DNA from: Candidatus Poribacteria bacterium
GTDB lineage: Bacteria; Poribacteria; WGA-4E; WGA-3G
Assembly (NCBI GenBank): GCA_028824575.1
Contig: JAPPDN010001023.1
Location: 1-64,000, forward strand
DNA length: 64,000 nucleotides
Direction: 5' to 3'
In this document: positions 43,613 through 53,728 of the stretch, piece by piece
Layout: every line of letters starts with the position of its first letter
Position numbering within the stretch: the first letter of the stretch is position 1
Notes under the pieces: model-generated
Told to the model about the DNA's origin: nothing
The model's database searches: none
What the model saw: only the letters and a program-made list of their open reading frames with translations
Translations under genes and position numbers: made by a program

Positions 43613-43842
43613 TGAAACCTCCTTAAAAATATCCAAGAAATACGACGATACGGGAGAAGAGTGTTGAAAAAGCGTTGGATCGTCCGATAACTCCCCCTTC
43701 TGAGGTACAACGCAATAGGTTCAGCATCGACACACGTCTCATCATCGCAAGGGGGCCCGGACACTACACAAGAAAACTGACGGAACTGTGTCATTGATAA
43801 ATGTGGATACAAAACATTAAAGAGTGATAAAATGCCGGACAT
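43594..43842 (-). pseudogene. Transposase N-terminus remnant (IS4-like)
   Basis: An 82-codon frame with AAGGAG 8 nt before ATG 43842. The start (LFNVLYPHLSMTQFRQFSCVV) and end (SYRTIQRFFNTLLPYRRISWI) match the N-terminus of a common transposase type. The middle is out of frame; the other frame reads PLAMMRRVSMLNLL, the expected sequence, so two compensating frameshifts are present. The remnant runs into the start of unbL, so an insertion event set the upstream border of the enediyne cassette. Confidence 0.65.
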
Positions 43843-43966
43843 GGGTAAATCTCCTTTTTCAGTTATAGTTTTTCGTTATTCATAACTTAAGGTATTGCTG
43901 AAACGTTTCCAAAATATTCTGAGATTTTTCATCGCGAAACTCAATCCTGTGTAGCCGTAGAGCCGA

Positions 43967-46219
43967 TCATAGATTCCACAAATAAGAGATTTTGGCGACG
44001 ATAACTCGATCCGAAAACCGAAGTCTGTCGGCGGAAGTGTCCCAATCCTCATTATAAGCAATGAAGAAATGGCTTTTTGGACTGTATTCCCAACCGACAA
44101 GAAAACTGATAAGATACTTGAGGCTTATTTCTCTCTGATCGTAATACATCCGGTTCCAGAGGGCTTGGGCGAATAACCGACAAAAAAGATCCCTCGTCAA
44201 CAGATAAGTAACTCGAAAAGAATTGGCAAGAAATTTCCCGTCTGTTTCGCCATCCGGATTTGAAGTTTGGGCATAGCCAGTGGTCAACTCAAAAGTTAGG
44301 TTATTTTTAGGACGCAGGGTGCCGGAGAGATTAAAACCGCTTTGCTTACCGACGTACTTTTGGGAAAAATTATAAAAGTCGCCCATATTCAATTGCAAGG
44401 TCGTGAAAATTCGCTTGGCTGTATCGGTTCTCAGGAAAATGCTTCCTGTTTTCGCCCAGAAAAAGTCCGTGAGTTCAGATTCCTTGGAGTAACTAAACAT
44501 CACTCCAAACTGCTCCAACACCGACTCTCGAAATCTCATCTGAACCCACATAATGTTTGACCAAAGGAGGATATCTGGATCAAAAAAAGGGCTGATTTTG
44601 AGGTTAGGGTTCTTTAACGCCAAATCGAGGAAGTAGTCGTCGGTATAAAGTCCTTGAAACAGATGTCCTTGTGTCCCAATGAAAAGTTTCTCAAGTCCTA
44701 ACACAGAAGGACGGGGAGTATATTCGAGTTTAGTCCCAATACCCTGCCACCCTCGGTAGAGCTCCTTTTGAAGGAAACCTGTTTGATTCGCTGAAAATTC
44801 TGGTTCCATCCGATCCATAGAGACTTCTGTGTTGAAGCGGTCAGTTTTTCTGGTGAACGTAAGCAAATACGCTCTGGCAGGTTCGAGTTTGCTCAAGGCG
44901 TTCCAACTTTGAGCGATTTGTCCGATGAAAAACGCATTTTCTCCGACTTCAACGTTGGCATCCAAACCGAGGACCCGTTGGTTTTCATCCATCATTTCTT
45001 TCCCAGCATACAGTATGCCAATGTTAGATTTTTCAAGGATATCCCGCTTTGTTCTGAGGATGGTGAACAACGCCCGTTCTTTCGTTTCTGTTTCATCTTG
45101 GAGACCAAAATAGTTCCAGTCCCCTGTCTGGCTCGAAATAAAGCCCAGGGTGTAGTTTCCGACTTTGCCAGTCACATTAGTTCCCCATAAGATATCCCCT
45201 CTATTACCGATTCGGCGGCTATAGTAAAGTTCCAACGGGGTTGCAAAAATGCTATTTCCTTCAATGAAAAACGGACGTTTCTCCGCGAACCTTGTCGGAA
45301 ATCGGGTTAGGTTGATTTCCAATTGATCGGCTTCCACCTGAGCAAAGTCTGGATTGACCATGCTACTTAACCGAAACTGATTGGTAAGTCTGTATTGAAA
45401 ATCAATACCGAGGTCACTTCGACCTTTAACGCCTTTCCCTTGACTTTCTGTCGTCCCTCCCATAAAGTACGGATAAACTTCCACGTGTTCGCTTGATTGG
45501 ATACCTTCTAATCCAATCAAATGTCCAAGTGCTGACATCCGGGTCCAGTATCCCCCATCACTGCCGAGGGGTTTCCATGCGTCTGTTTCCCGTTTTCGTC
45601 GAATGAACCGTTCAAAGTTAATGCCCCAAACCTGCTTTTCCGTATCAGTAAAGCGAAAATTACTGAACGGAATTTTGAATTCGGCAGTCCACCCCAAGTC
45701 ATCAATATTACCTTCTGCCCACCAAACGCCCTCCCAAGAGGAATCCGCTTTTGAGTCATCATATCGATAATTGTCGTCTTTCACTCCACCAGGGGTACAG
45801 ACAAACTTATATCCCGTTCGATGGTCGTGATAAGGATCGATAAAGAAAGAGATGACATCAGAATCAAACGCATTACCACGGCGGCTGATCCGGTTTACAA
45901 TGTTCTCTGGTTCTGAGTCGTAACACCGAAATCCAACATATAAGTGATACCGATCGTAAACAATATAACAAACCGTCTCCTCAGAGGCAACTTTCTCCGG
46001 AAAATCCTTCCAAACGAAACCACTGACGGGAGAAGCTTTCTTCCATGCCTCATCGTTTAAAATTCCGTCAATCTTAGGAGGTGAGACTTCCTTTAGTGGG
46101 TATGCTCTAGCAGTATAGTTCCCTAAACCATCTTCATGAGCGTTGAGTGGAATTGAGGGCGGAAGAGATACGAAACTCATAATGAATAAAGCAAATTTCA
46201 ATCGGCACATCCGGGTCAT
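43967..46219 (-). CDS. DUF5916 outer-membrane protein with CBM9-like domain
   Basis: A 750-residue protein. Signal peptide (MTRMCRLKFALFIMSFVSLP...), then a CBM9-like module (about 35-230: PPKIDGILNDEAWKKA, DRYHLYVGFRCYDSEP, DSDVISFFIDPYHDHRTGYKF, WTAEFKIPFSNFRF). Residues 240-750 form the DUF5916 region (FRLSSMVNPDFAQVEADQLE, FAEKRPFFIEGNSIF) with repeated amphipathic strands suggesting a beta-barrel. The family is thought to bind carbohydrate or other ligands at the outer membrane. Function in this cluster is unknown. It lies upstream of the enediyne genes on the same strand, separated by the transposase remnant. Confidence 0.8.
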   Translation of the reverse strand: MTRMCRLKFALFIMSFVSLPPSIPLNAHEDGLGNYTARAYPLKEVSPPKIDGILNDEAWKKASPVSGFVWKDFPEKVASEETVCYIVYDRYHLYVGFRCYDSEPENIVNRISRRGNAFDSDVISFFIDPYHDHRTGYKFVCTPGGVKDDNYRYDDSKADSSWEGVWWAEGNIDDLGWTAEFKIPFSNFRFTDTEKQVWGINFERFIRRKRETDAWKPLGSDGGYWTRMSALGHLIGLEGIQSSEHVEVYPYFMGGTTESQGKGVKGRSDLGIDFQYRLTNQFRLSSMVNPDFAQVEADQLEINLTRFPTRFAEKRPFFIEGNSIFATPLELYYSRRIGNRGDILWGTNVTGKVGNYTLGFISSQTGDWNYFGLQDETETKERALFTILRTKRDILEKSNIGILYAGKEMMDENQRVLGLDANVEVGENAFFIGQIAQSWNALSKLEPARAYLLTFTRKTDRFNTEVSMDRMEPEFSANQTGFLQKELYRGWQGIGTKLEYTPRPSVLGLEKLFIGTQGHLFQGLYTDDYFLDLALKNPNLKISPFFDPDILLWSNIMWVQMRFRESVLEQFGVMFSYSKESELTDFFWAKTGSIFLRTDTAKRIFTTLQLNMGDFYNFSQKYVGKQSGFNLSGTLRPKNNLTFELTTGYAQTSNPDGETDGKFLANSFRVTYLLTRDLFCRLFAQALWNRMYYDQREISLKYLISFLVGWEYSPKSHFFIAYNEDWDTSADRLRFSDRVIVAKISYLWNL

Positions 46220-46343
46220 GAAGTATCTCCTTCTAGATTGTACCCCGCTGTTTCCTGCTCGGGGTGTGGCGTGTATAGAAAAATATCGGTTTTCGCAAAA
46301 TCTGCCTGCATCATCTGTTCATGAAAGCATGTGAGCTTAACAT

Positions 46344-47903
46344 CTACGGTTCTCCTTTCTTGGCTACCAGATAAAGATGAAACGCTTCACTGCTAACTAT
46401 TGATCCCGTGAATTTTGCCAATTCCGTCAGCGAGTGCTGCGCAACCAAATCCTGCTCCAACATCCGATTAAGAATTATCAGAACATCTGCTTCGGACTCC
46501 ACCCCAATTTTCTTAGCACTCTCAATGACCTGCTCGTCTGAAACCTCATGAATCCTTGCCTGATTCCAGACGATGAAAGATCCGAACCGGTCACTACGCG
46601 GGTAGTAGAACGATCTTTTTTCCGTATAGCCAACAATTGTGCTTACAGCCGAGTCTTTATCGCCGACTATCAACATTTCTTGCAGCCCTTCGGTCTGAAT
46701 GAATTCTGCTGTTGCCTTACCATAAGAGAAAACATAGCGATAATCCGTGCAAACAGCGATAATACCACCGATGAGGTGGAAGATGAGAATGAATGTTAAC
46801 ACCGGACGGAATGATTTCTGACAGATAGCACTAAATCTGTCAATGGATGTTGACCCTTTTGGACCTTCACAGCTTTGGTAGATCCAAGCAACCATAACGA
46901 AGACGATAAATAAAAACCCATGATGACGAAGGCTACCATAATACTTGCTGTAGAAAAGGATAAGCAGCCCGATCGTCCCCAAAAGAAAAATCAACCACGC
47001 GATCGGTCTTCGGAATAGCATCAGTGAAAACCAGATCACCAAAAAACAAGACAACATGAATTGAATCTTCGCATAGAATTGGAACTGTCCCAACCACTGG
47101 GTCCCCCAAAAATGGCGTGTCGCTTCCGGGACAGGGAAGAATGCATCTGTTAGAGTCTTGATGACTTTCGCGAGGCGATCCGCATCATAATGGGTGTACC
47201 AGCCGACCGCAAAGCCGCTATCGGCAGGAGGAATGATTTGCAGGAGAGATGTCAAAATCCCAAGTCCCATCAAACTGAACCCGATAACAATATGCGATTC
47301 CTTGATTGAAGTCTCTGCCAAGATACAATTTCGACGGGAGATATAGTCCACTAATAGCGCAAAACTCACAGTTATAGCGACAATTAGGGCATGAACGCTC
47401 GTATGTCCTAATAGAAAGAGAACTGTACCGACCCATAAGAACCTGAAGTAACGCCGCTGAAATAGAACACAAAATATGCAGATTAACAGAACGCCGAGGG
47501 CATAGTTTCGACAAATAATTGAATATTCATAGAGGGAAAAATATCCGAAGGCAAACAAAAATTTGTGGAGATGTGTAAAAGGCGAGTACCGTCCAAAGAG
47601 GTAGATAGTTGTCGCGGCAATTAGCAGATGGAACACCTGCATAATACCAGGCGATTGTGTAAAACGACTGAGCATCAGCAGACAAGCGTGCCAAAGTCCA
47701 GGGTGCCCTTCGTATTTGAGGTTACGATACAAATCAAGAAGGGATATACTATCTCGAGCAAGCAGCCAGGCTTGAATCTCATCTCTCCACATCTCATGAT
47801 GTAATGCCGTGAGCGTCCCAACACAGAGAAAAATCGTCGTCAGACTAATCCCATAGATTTGATCAAATCTATCTTTGACCATAGGACTGATGCCTATGCG
47901 CAT
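46344..47903 (-). CDS. Polytopic membrane protein, GT-C-like
   Basis: A 519-residue protein with about 10-12 membrane helices. ATG 47903 is chosen because GGAGG lies 5 nt upstream. The first loop has HHEMWRDEIQAWLLARDS, an acidic loop in the position of the catalytic Asp/Glu of GT-C glycosyltransferases, which use lipid-linked sugars. The last 100 residues are soluble (YTEKRSFYYPRSDRFGSF). I infer a membrane glycosyltransferase or mannosyltransferase-like enzyme; the acceptor is unknown. It lies between the DUF5916 gene and the ABC-2 operon. Confidence 0.65.
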   Translation of the reverse strand: MRIGISPMVKDRFDQIYGISLTTIFLCVGTLTALHHEMWRDEIQAWLLARDSISLLDLYRNLKYEGHPGLWHACLLMLSRFTQSPGIMQVFHLLIAATTIYLFGRYSPFTHLHKFLFAFGYFSLYEYSIICRNYALGVLLICIFCVLFQRRYFRFLWVGTVLFLLGHTSVHALIVAITVSFALLVDYISRRNCILAETSIKESHIVIGFSLMGLGILTSLLQIIPPADSGFAVGWYTHYDADRLAKVIKTLTDAFFPVPEATRHFWGTQWLGQFQFYAKIQFMLSCFLVIWFSLMLFRRPIAWLIFLLGTIGLLILFYSKYYGSLRHHGFLFIVFVMVAWIYQSCEGPKGSTSIDRFSAICQKSFRPVLTFILIFHLIGGIIAVCTDYRYVFSYGKATAEFIQTEGLQEMLIVGDKDSAVSTIVGYTEKRSFYYPRSDRFGSFIVWNQARIHEVSDEQVIESAKKIGVESEADVLIILNRMLEQDLVAQHSLTELAKFTGSIVSSEAFHLYLVAKKGEP

Positions 47904-48064
47904 AAAGCCTCCAGAAGTTACAGAAAGTTTTTCAGAGATCAAAGCCTATTGAGAACACATCCGTAGACGATCAAAACCAATTACATTTTTTTACGAGTAA
48001 TAAGTATAGCTGCGAATAAAAGTTTTAGGCATTCAAAGACAAACGGACCCAATGTAAACACGAC

Positions 48065-49063
48065 TTAGATATCTTCCGAATATATTTCTTTCACAACTGC
48101 TTCAATTGTTGGTTCTTCAATCTTCATGTCCCGTGGATGGAAGTGGTCAAGGATCGTTTGAATGATATTAATTGCCGAAATTTCATTTTTGTCAAATGAA
48201 ATCGTTAATGAGTAATCGTTTCGTTTTGTGAATTCGAGTTGGGCGATATTTAACTTCTCACGAATAACATCTATATCAATGTGCTCATAAAGGTCTATCT
48301 GAATTTTTCGTTTTCTTGCCAACTCATTTTTTGCTTTTTCTAGGTCCCCGTCAAAGATAATTTTACCTTGATCAATAATGAGGGTTCTTTGGCAGAGATA
48401 CTCGATGTCACTGAGGTCATGCGTCGTTAAAATTATGGTCGTTCCGAGACTCGCATTCATTTCTTTAATGAATTCTCGAATATTCGATTTCACTGCAACA
48501 TCGAGTCCAATCGTAGGCTCATCGAGAAAAACAACAGGTGGATTATGTAATAAAGAAGCAGCAATATCACACCGCACCCTCTGCCCCAAGCTTAATTTTC
48601 GGACAGGAATATGGAGGAGTGGACCAATTTCTAACACCTCATCAAACTTTTTTAACTGCTTTTGAAAATCATTTTTGCTGACTTCATAGATGTCCCTGAG
48701 GAGAGTAAAGGCCTCAATGACAGCTATATCCCACCACAATTGGGAACGTTGTCCAAAAACAACACCTATATTTTTTACATGTTGCCTTCTCTGCTTATGA
48801 GGGACAAGACCGTTCACCTCCACCCTTCCCTCGGTGGGGGTAAGAATCCCTGTCAATATTTTAATTGTCGTTGATTTGCCGGCACCGTTTGGACCAATGT
48901 AACCGAGAGTCTCTCCTTGTTCAACATGGAAACTTATATTATCTACTGCTTGAACGAATTGATACTCTCTTTTGACCAAGTTCATCAAAGCACCCGATAA
49001 TCCCTCCCTACGCTTAGAAATTTTGAACGTTTTGGTCAGGGTTTCGACCTCGATTAAAGCCAT
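48065..49063 (-). CDS. ABC-2 transporter ATPase (COG4586-like)
   Basis: A 332-residue ATPase with Walker A GPNGAGKST, Q-loop VVFGQRSQLWWD, signature LSLGQRVRCDIAASLLHNPP and Walker B VVFLDEPTIGLD. The C-terminal 100 residues form an extra domain typical of this subgroup. It works with the two permeases encoded just upstream (49102-49911, 49917-50771), a well-known three-gene arrangement. The cargo is not known; drug or glycolipid efflux is possible. GGAGG lies 9 nt before ATG 49063. Confidence 0.88.
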   Translation of the reverse strand: MALIEVETLTKTFKISKRREGLSGALMNLVKREYQFVQAVDNISFHVEQGETLGYIGPNGAGKSTTIKILTGILTPTEGRVEVNGLVPHKQRRQHVKNIGVVFGQRSQLWWDIAVIEAFTLLRDIYEVSKNDFQKQLKKFDEVLEIGPLLHIPVRKLSLGQRVRCDIAASLLHNPPVVFLDEPTIGLDVAVKSNIREFIKEMNASLGTTIILTTHDLSDIEYLCQRTLIIDQGKIIFDGDLEKAKNELARKRKIQIDLYEHIDIDVIREKLNIAQLEFTKRNDYSLTISFDKNEISAINIIQTILDHFHPRDMKIEEPTIEAVVKEIYSEDI

Positions 49064-49101
49064 TAGACCATTCCTCCATCATTTCAGCATGAAAAACTCA
49101 A

Positions 49102-49911
49102 TCAAGAACCAGCACTCTCATACCTTTGAAGGCCCCTCTTCCATATGAACAACCCGATTCCCCATGTCAAAAGGGCAATGAGAGGAGTCATTCTCACGTG
49201 AAAGATATAATCCGTTCTCTCCAAAAAGAGCGTTGCCGGATAAAATGAAGTAAATGCCAAGGGGAGTATCCAAGAAAGAAATACTTGTAATGGAGCACTG
49301 TAAATCGTGATTGGATATTTCGCGAAATCACGAATTGTCATTAAAGGCCAAGCGATTGCCCCTGTTGGATCCTTCACCCAAAAAGTTAGGCTAACCAAAA
49401 TCAACACGACCCCCCCCAAAATCAAGACAGCAGAAAAAATCAGGACAACAAAAAAGAAAAGCAAATGGTAGGAGAAAGACAAATTTAACTTAACAGCGGC
49501 GTAGGATAAAGCACCGAATCCCAGCGCTAAAGTGGAGAACGAACCAATGTCCAATCGCTCAATGATAATCTGAAGCAGAGGTGGCAGCGGGCGAAGCAGG
49601 ACGCGGTCCAAGTTTCCATCAAGAATGTAAAGACGTCCGAGGTTGATGAGATTTGAAAAGAACATTGAAAACAAAGCCATGGAGGTTTGGGAAAACCCGT
49701 AAATAAAAAGAATCTCCCCATAACTCCAGCCATTAATGTCAGGGATATGGTTGAAGATAGTCAATACAAAAATAAGCGTTCCGATTTGAGCTGAGAGAGC
49801 AGATACTATCTGAATCAAAACATCGGCTCGATACTCGAGGCGGGATTTTAAATACTGACTAAGATATCGAAAATATATCTTGCTATAAAAAAAGAGGGAC
49901 CGCATCGACAA
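49102..49911 (-). CDS. ABC-2 transporter permease (COG4587-like)
   Basis: A 269-residue membrane protein with six helices and no catalytic motif. It has the N-terminal amphipathic SKIYFRYLSQYLKSRLEYRAD segment and the GNLDRVLLRPLPPLLQII loop that are typical of COG4587-like permeases. It starts 5 nt after the neighbouring permease stops, so the two form a heteromeric channel energised by the ATPase at 48065-49063. Confidence 0.8.
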   Translation of the reverse strand: MSMRSLFFYSKIYFRYLSQYLKSRLEYRADVLIQIVSALSAQIGTLIFVLTIFNHIPDINGWSYGEILFIYGFSQTSMALFSMFFSNLINLGRLYILDGNLDRVLLRPLPPLLQIIIERLDIGSFSTLALGFGALSYAAVKLNLSFSYHLLFFFVVLIFSAVLILGGVVLILVSLTFWVKDPTGAIAWPLMTIRDFAKYPITIYSAPLQVFLSWILPLAFTSFYPATLFLERTDYIFHVRMTPLIALLTWGIGLFIWKRGLQRYESAGS

Positions 49912-49916
49912 AAAAA

Positions 49917-50771
49917 TTAGCCCCCTTGTATAGTTATCTTTTGAATGGAATTTTTAAATAAAAAATATCCTGCTGTGGACAAAGCGAACACCCAGACAGT
50001 TTGAGCGCACAACACAGCGATTCCGGCTTCTTTGCCTAAATGACCTAAGTAAATTTCCATAGGCTGATAAAAGATGAACCGAAATGGTAAGTAATTCATC
50101 GTTGAGACCAGCCATGCAGGATACATCACCAATGGAATCAATGTTCCCGATAACAGTTCAATAATCGCAGAGGTTGCGTGGAGAATACCTGAGTTATCTT
50201 CGACATAGAAGATGGTTAGCCCCACCAAAAAAGCGATTCCAGCATGAACCAAAGCCCCTAATACAAGACTGGTGAGAAATATTGCCAGATGGTCTGGGGC
50301 AGTTAATCCGACTAGTAATGCCCACAGGGTTAAGACTGGAACAATCCTAAAGACGGAGTGAAACAAAATGCCTCCGAATGCGTGGAAATAAATGTACAGT
50401 TGGTAACTGACTGGTTTTAAGAGATTCATAATCAGTTCGCCGGTACGGTACTGCCCTCCCATTTCACGAGAAATTGCCCCCGAAAATTCGTTTATAAAAA
50501 AGCGAAATACACCAGCAATTGCCACGTATGTAACCATATCTTTGAGAGAATATCCTCGAATCACTCTTCCATCGGTCAAAATTGCTTTCCAAAGAAAATA
50601 ACTCACGATCACTATCAGAAGATATTCCGTTAAAACTAAAAAAAAATGGGCGCGGTAACTGAGTTTATCAACAAAGCGAATCTTGCTGAATCTGATATAA
50701 ATTCTGAGATGTCTCCAAGACTTTCTGAGATTTTCCATTACAAAAAGCGAGATAAGAATTGACACTCTCAT
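49917..50771 (-). CDS. ABC-2 transporter permease (COG3694-like)
   Basis: A 284-residue membrane protein with six helices and the cytoplasmic loop GGQYRTGELIMNLLKPVSYQLY, the R-P or K-P motif expected of this permease class. ATG 50771 is used; GTG 50777 and ATG 50738 are also possible, as none has a strong ribosome site. First permease of the ABC-2 operon. Confidence 0.8.
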   Translation of the reverse strand: MRVSILISLFVMENLRKSWRHLRIYIRFSKIRFVDKLSYRAHFFLVLTEYLLIVIVSYFLWKAILTDGRVIRGYSLKDMVTYVAIAGVFRFFINEFSGAISREMGGQYRTGELIMNLLKPVSYQLYIYFHAFGGILFHSVFRIVPVLTLWALLVGLTAPDHLAIFLTSLVLGALVHAGIAFLVGLTIFYVEDNSGILHATSAIIELLSGTLIPLVMYPAWLVSTMNYLPFRFIFYQPMEIYLGHLGKEAGIAVLCAQTVWVFALSTAGYFLFKNSIQKITIQGG

Positions 50772-50815
50772 ATGCACTCAAAATTCTACAGCGTGTAGAG
50801 GGTATCCTTGGGAGA

Positions 50816-51820
50816 TCAGAAACTTATTTTTTCATGTGACCTTGCTAAAAATGAAAAATAAAATTCCTCGTATCGCTTGGCAACGTTTACTACGTCAAAT
50901 CTTTCCCGCGCTGTTCGTAAGGCGTTTTGACTAAGGATTCGCCGTAGAGATTTATCCCTAATCAAAGAACCAATCGCTTTCTCCAATGCCCGTTGGTCGC
51001 CATAAGGCACAAGAAGACCTTCCTTTAGATGGGTGACGGCATCTCTCACACATTCAACATCTGATAAAACGCAGGCAGTGCCCATTGCCATGGTTTCAAG
51101 AACACAATTATCCATTGCTCCTCTTTGAGGGTGTGGTGTATAGACAAAAATGTCTGTTTGAGCGAGGATATCTGGAATTTCACTTGCCCGCCTCACGCCG
51201 AGAAACTTAATTCTGTCTGTTGACGTTCCGTCTTCCCCTACAATCCAGAGTTCAGCATTCTGAAAAGTTTCTAGCACTCTTTCCAAAACTGGCCAGAAGT
51301 ACTCGGCACAACGTGAAGGACGGCAGACGCGCGTCAAGATGACTTTATCTTTGTTTTGTTTTCGACGATAGGCAAATGCGCTTAAATCAACTCCATTCAA
51401 GATAGTGGTGCAATCGTTGGCAGGTTCTTGGAGTTCCCGAACGGCAGAGGCAACACAGATGATAGGACAATCTAAGACGGGTAACTTGTTAAAGTATCTC
51501 AGGGTAATGACAAAAGGTTTTCTGGTATCCTTGAGTAGTTGATAAAGTGATTCCTTGTTTCTAAATGAGAGAATATGTAGATTAATTAAGTCCGCGTTCA
51601 TTAAGAGGCTGAGGGCTCGTTCTTCATCAATAATCTCATAATCAACAGCAGGGGTCAGGAAAATCGGAATCTCTATTTTCCTGAATTCCTGAATCATTTC
51701 CCCATCACTCAGCACCAAGACGAACGGGTCGGTTTTTTGACTAAATTGACAAAGGTTTTTTACCGACCGTTCTGTGCCTCCATAATTCGCCCATGGAAGA
51801 ATATGAGCCACCTTTAACAT
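50816..51820 (-). CDS. Family 4 glycosyltransferase
   Basis: A 334-residue GT-B enzyme: N-terminal PWANYGGTERSVKNLCQF, C-terminal VILTRVCRPSRCAEYFWPVLE, LWIVGEDGTS, TPHPQRGAMDNCVLETMAMGTACVL and VPYGDQRALEKAI. It lies 44 nt upstream of the ABC-2 permease pair, on the same strand, so its product may be exported by that transporter. Sugar and acceptor are unknown. Confidence 0.83.
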   Translation of the reverse strand: MLKVAHILPWANYGGTERSVKNLCQFSQKTDPFVLVLSDGEMIQEFRKIEIPIFLTPAVDYEIIDEERALSLLMNADLINLHILSFRNKESLYQLLKDTRKPFVITLRYFNKLPVLDCPIICVASAVRELQEPANDCTTILNGVDLSAFAYRRKQNKDKVILTRVCRPSRCAEYFWPVLERVLETFQNAELWIVGEDGTSTDRIKFLGVRRASEIPDILAQTDIFVYTPHPQRGAMDNCVLETMAMGTACVLSDVECVRDAVTHLKEGLLVPYGDQRALEKAIGSLIRDKSLRRILSQNALRTARERFDVVNVAKRYEEFYFSFLARSHEKISF

Positions 51821-51913
51821 CTCTAATGTTATCCCTTAAAAGTTGGGTAGCACCTCAGAGACAAACTTTATACTACTTTGGAAATCGGTAGAATTCTGTC
51901 ATGCTGATATTTT

Positions 51914-53674
51914 TTACTCTGAGGGACTCGTTGCAAATCGGAGTTCGGCGTTCGGGTCAGAAACGTGCAGGGAATATCCCCACATCCCGGTATATTCTGC
52001 ACACTTAACCAAAACGGTGTTCCATCCCTTCTTCAACGTCAATATGAAATAGTTTGGGCGGCTGCTATAGCCGAGATATGGGAGGGTTTCCTTCTGATTA
52101 ACAAGTATTTTTGTAATGTCGTCGCTCTGGATGCTGGCAAACACTTGCCGATCAGAAGGGCTATAGACATAGCTGAGCCCATAAGCGATCACAAAGTCAT
52201 CGGAGTAGATAGATTTGAGGTCAAGCCATCCCTGGTTATCAGTCATCGCCTCCTGCCACGTGACCTGCTCGGATCCTACCAAATATGTCTCTGTGCGCTC
52301 CCAGGTCTTCTCTGGTTCAAGTGCTTGCGCAAATGCGGGGATGGCGCGTTCCACTTCTGCGTCGTCCGCATCCTCCCGAACGCCAAGGTCGAAAGGACCA
52401 ATCACCATCCACTCTTTTATAGGAATCAAGTTTTCGACGGGCACCGGCGCGAAATGATCCGACCACTGCCGCACTTGAGTTCCTCCGTAAGATATCTCAT
52501 ATGTGACAGAAGGAAGGGGTAAGAAATCCAGGCAAGATGCCTTAAAAACGAAATCCGCAGTCCTGCCTGGCTTGACGACAGCCCTGATTTCTCTCGGCGT
52601 AATGTCCCACGAACTTCCGTCCGGAATGGAAAACTTAAGGGTAGCCGTGACCTTCTTTTCCAACGTATTTTTGAGATGTCCGATGAACTGCCCTTCGTTC
52701 AGATCTTGGGTATAAGGAAAATGTTTCTCCCAAGTGAACAATTGGCTTATTTTCTCTCGGAATTCGCGCGGTGCGATATCATAAGGATGGAGACTCCCGG
52801 GTTCAATGATCGCGATATGCACAGCATCTCCGTCCACGGTGACCGTTGTATAGTGGTGAAATGATCCGTACTCCAAAACCTCGCTGGGAGTCAGTCCCCC
52901 CCCGGTTGCACTTAAAACAAAATAGGGACGATTGTGACGCATTTCGTAGGCAAGACCGTGGAAATGCCCTGCAAACACAGTTACGGGCAATCCTTCTAGC
53001 CAAGACTCAATCATCTCCCACTGGGCATATTCTTCGCCGGTGTAATACCAGACTGGACGATGCATAAATATAAAAATATGCTTGGTTTCCCGATGGGCAG
53101 CAATATCCATCTGGATCCATTCCATCTGTTCTAAGCCAAATGTGGTTTCGCCCGACCGCCATCCTTCTTCCGTGTTTAACAACATGAAATGGCATCCTTT
53201 ATAGTTGAACGAGTAGTAGGTCTTTCCAACATTTGCTTTCCAGTAGTCATACATCACCTTATTGGAGATGTCATGGTTTCCCGGAAGAAAGAAGAGGGGG
53301 ATCCGGATCCGGTTGGCGTGCTCTAGGAATTTCTTCCATTCGACCTCAACAACTTCGACATCAGAGGTGTAACCTTGGATGAGGTCACCTACCATTATAG
53401 CAAAGTCGGGTCGTAAATGGCTGACTTCATCCATGGCGCGGTCGAAGATGTACCAGTTTTTCTCGCCACCGCCGGTCTTATCGCCGATGATAGCAAATGT
53501 GAACTTCTCTTGATCCCGTGGAAAGGGACGCTCAATACCCGGCACGTTAGGAGAAAGCGTCGGAGCTAGGCCTTCTAACCCGTGCACATAGGCATTGAGG
53601 TTTTTGGGTGTAAAAAAGAGAAGCATCCCTAAGACTACAAACATGTTGACTTTTCTCATGCGTTCTGATTTCAT
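51914..53674 (-). CDS. Secreted calcineurin-like phosphoesterase with C-terminal beta domains
   Basis: A 586-residue protein. ATG 53674 follows GAAGGAAG. Signal peptide (VNMFVVLGMLLFFTPKNLNA). The metallophosphatase domain (about 50-300) has AIIGDKTGGG, MVGDLIQGY, PGNHDISN, FMHRPVW and FAGHFHGLAYE. The second half consists of beta-rich segments similar to NEW3 or carbohydrate-binding folds. The end resembles the domain of family proteins that bind glycans. Likely a periplasmic or surface phosphohydrolase. It is 94 nt from a glycosyltransferase gene on the same strand. Confidence 0.8.
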   Translation of the reverse strand: MKSERMRKVNMFVVLGMLLFFTPKNLNAYVHGLEGLAPTLSPNVPGIERPFPRDQEKFTFAIIGDKTGGGEKNWYIFDRAMDEVSHLRPDFAIMVGDLIQGYTSDVEVVEVEWKKFLEHANRIRIPLFFLPGNHDISNKVMYDYWKANVGKTYYSFNYKGCHFMLLNTEEGWRSGETTFGLEQMEWIQMDIAAHRETKHIFIFMHRPVWYYTGEEYAQWEMIESWLEGLPVTVFAGHFHGLAYEMRHNRPYFVLSATGGGLTPSEVLEYGSFHHYTTVTVDGDAVHIAIIEPGSLHPYDIAPREFREKISQLFTWEKHFPYTQDLNEGQFIGHLKNTLEKKVTATLKFSIPDGSSWDITPREIRAVVKPGRTADFVFKASCLDFLPLPSVTYEISYGGTQVRQWSDHFAPVPVENLIPIKEWMVIGPFDLGVREDADDAEVERAIPAFAQALEPEKTWERTETYLVGSEQVTWQEAMTDNQGWLDLKSIYSDDFVIAYGLSYVYSPSDRQVFASIQSDDITKILVNQKETLPYLGYSSRPNYFILTLKKGWNTVLVKCAEYTGMWGYSLHVSDPNAELRFATSPSE

Positions 53675-53728
53675 AATTCTTCCTTCTCTGTTCCAACTTC
53701 ATTTGCATACTTTTAAGAGCATCTTGTG

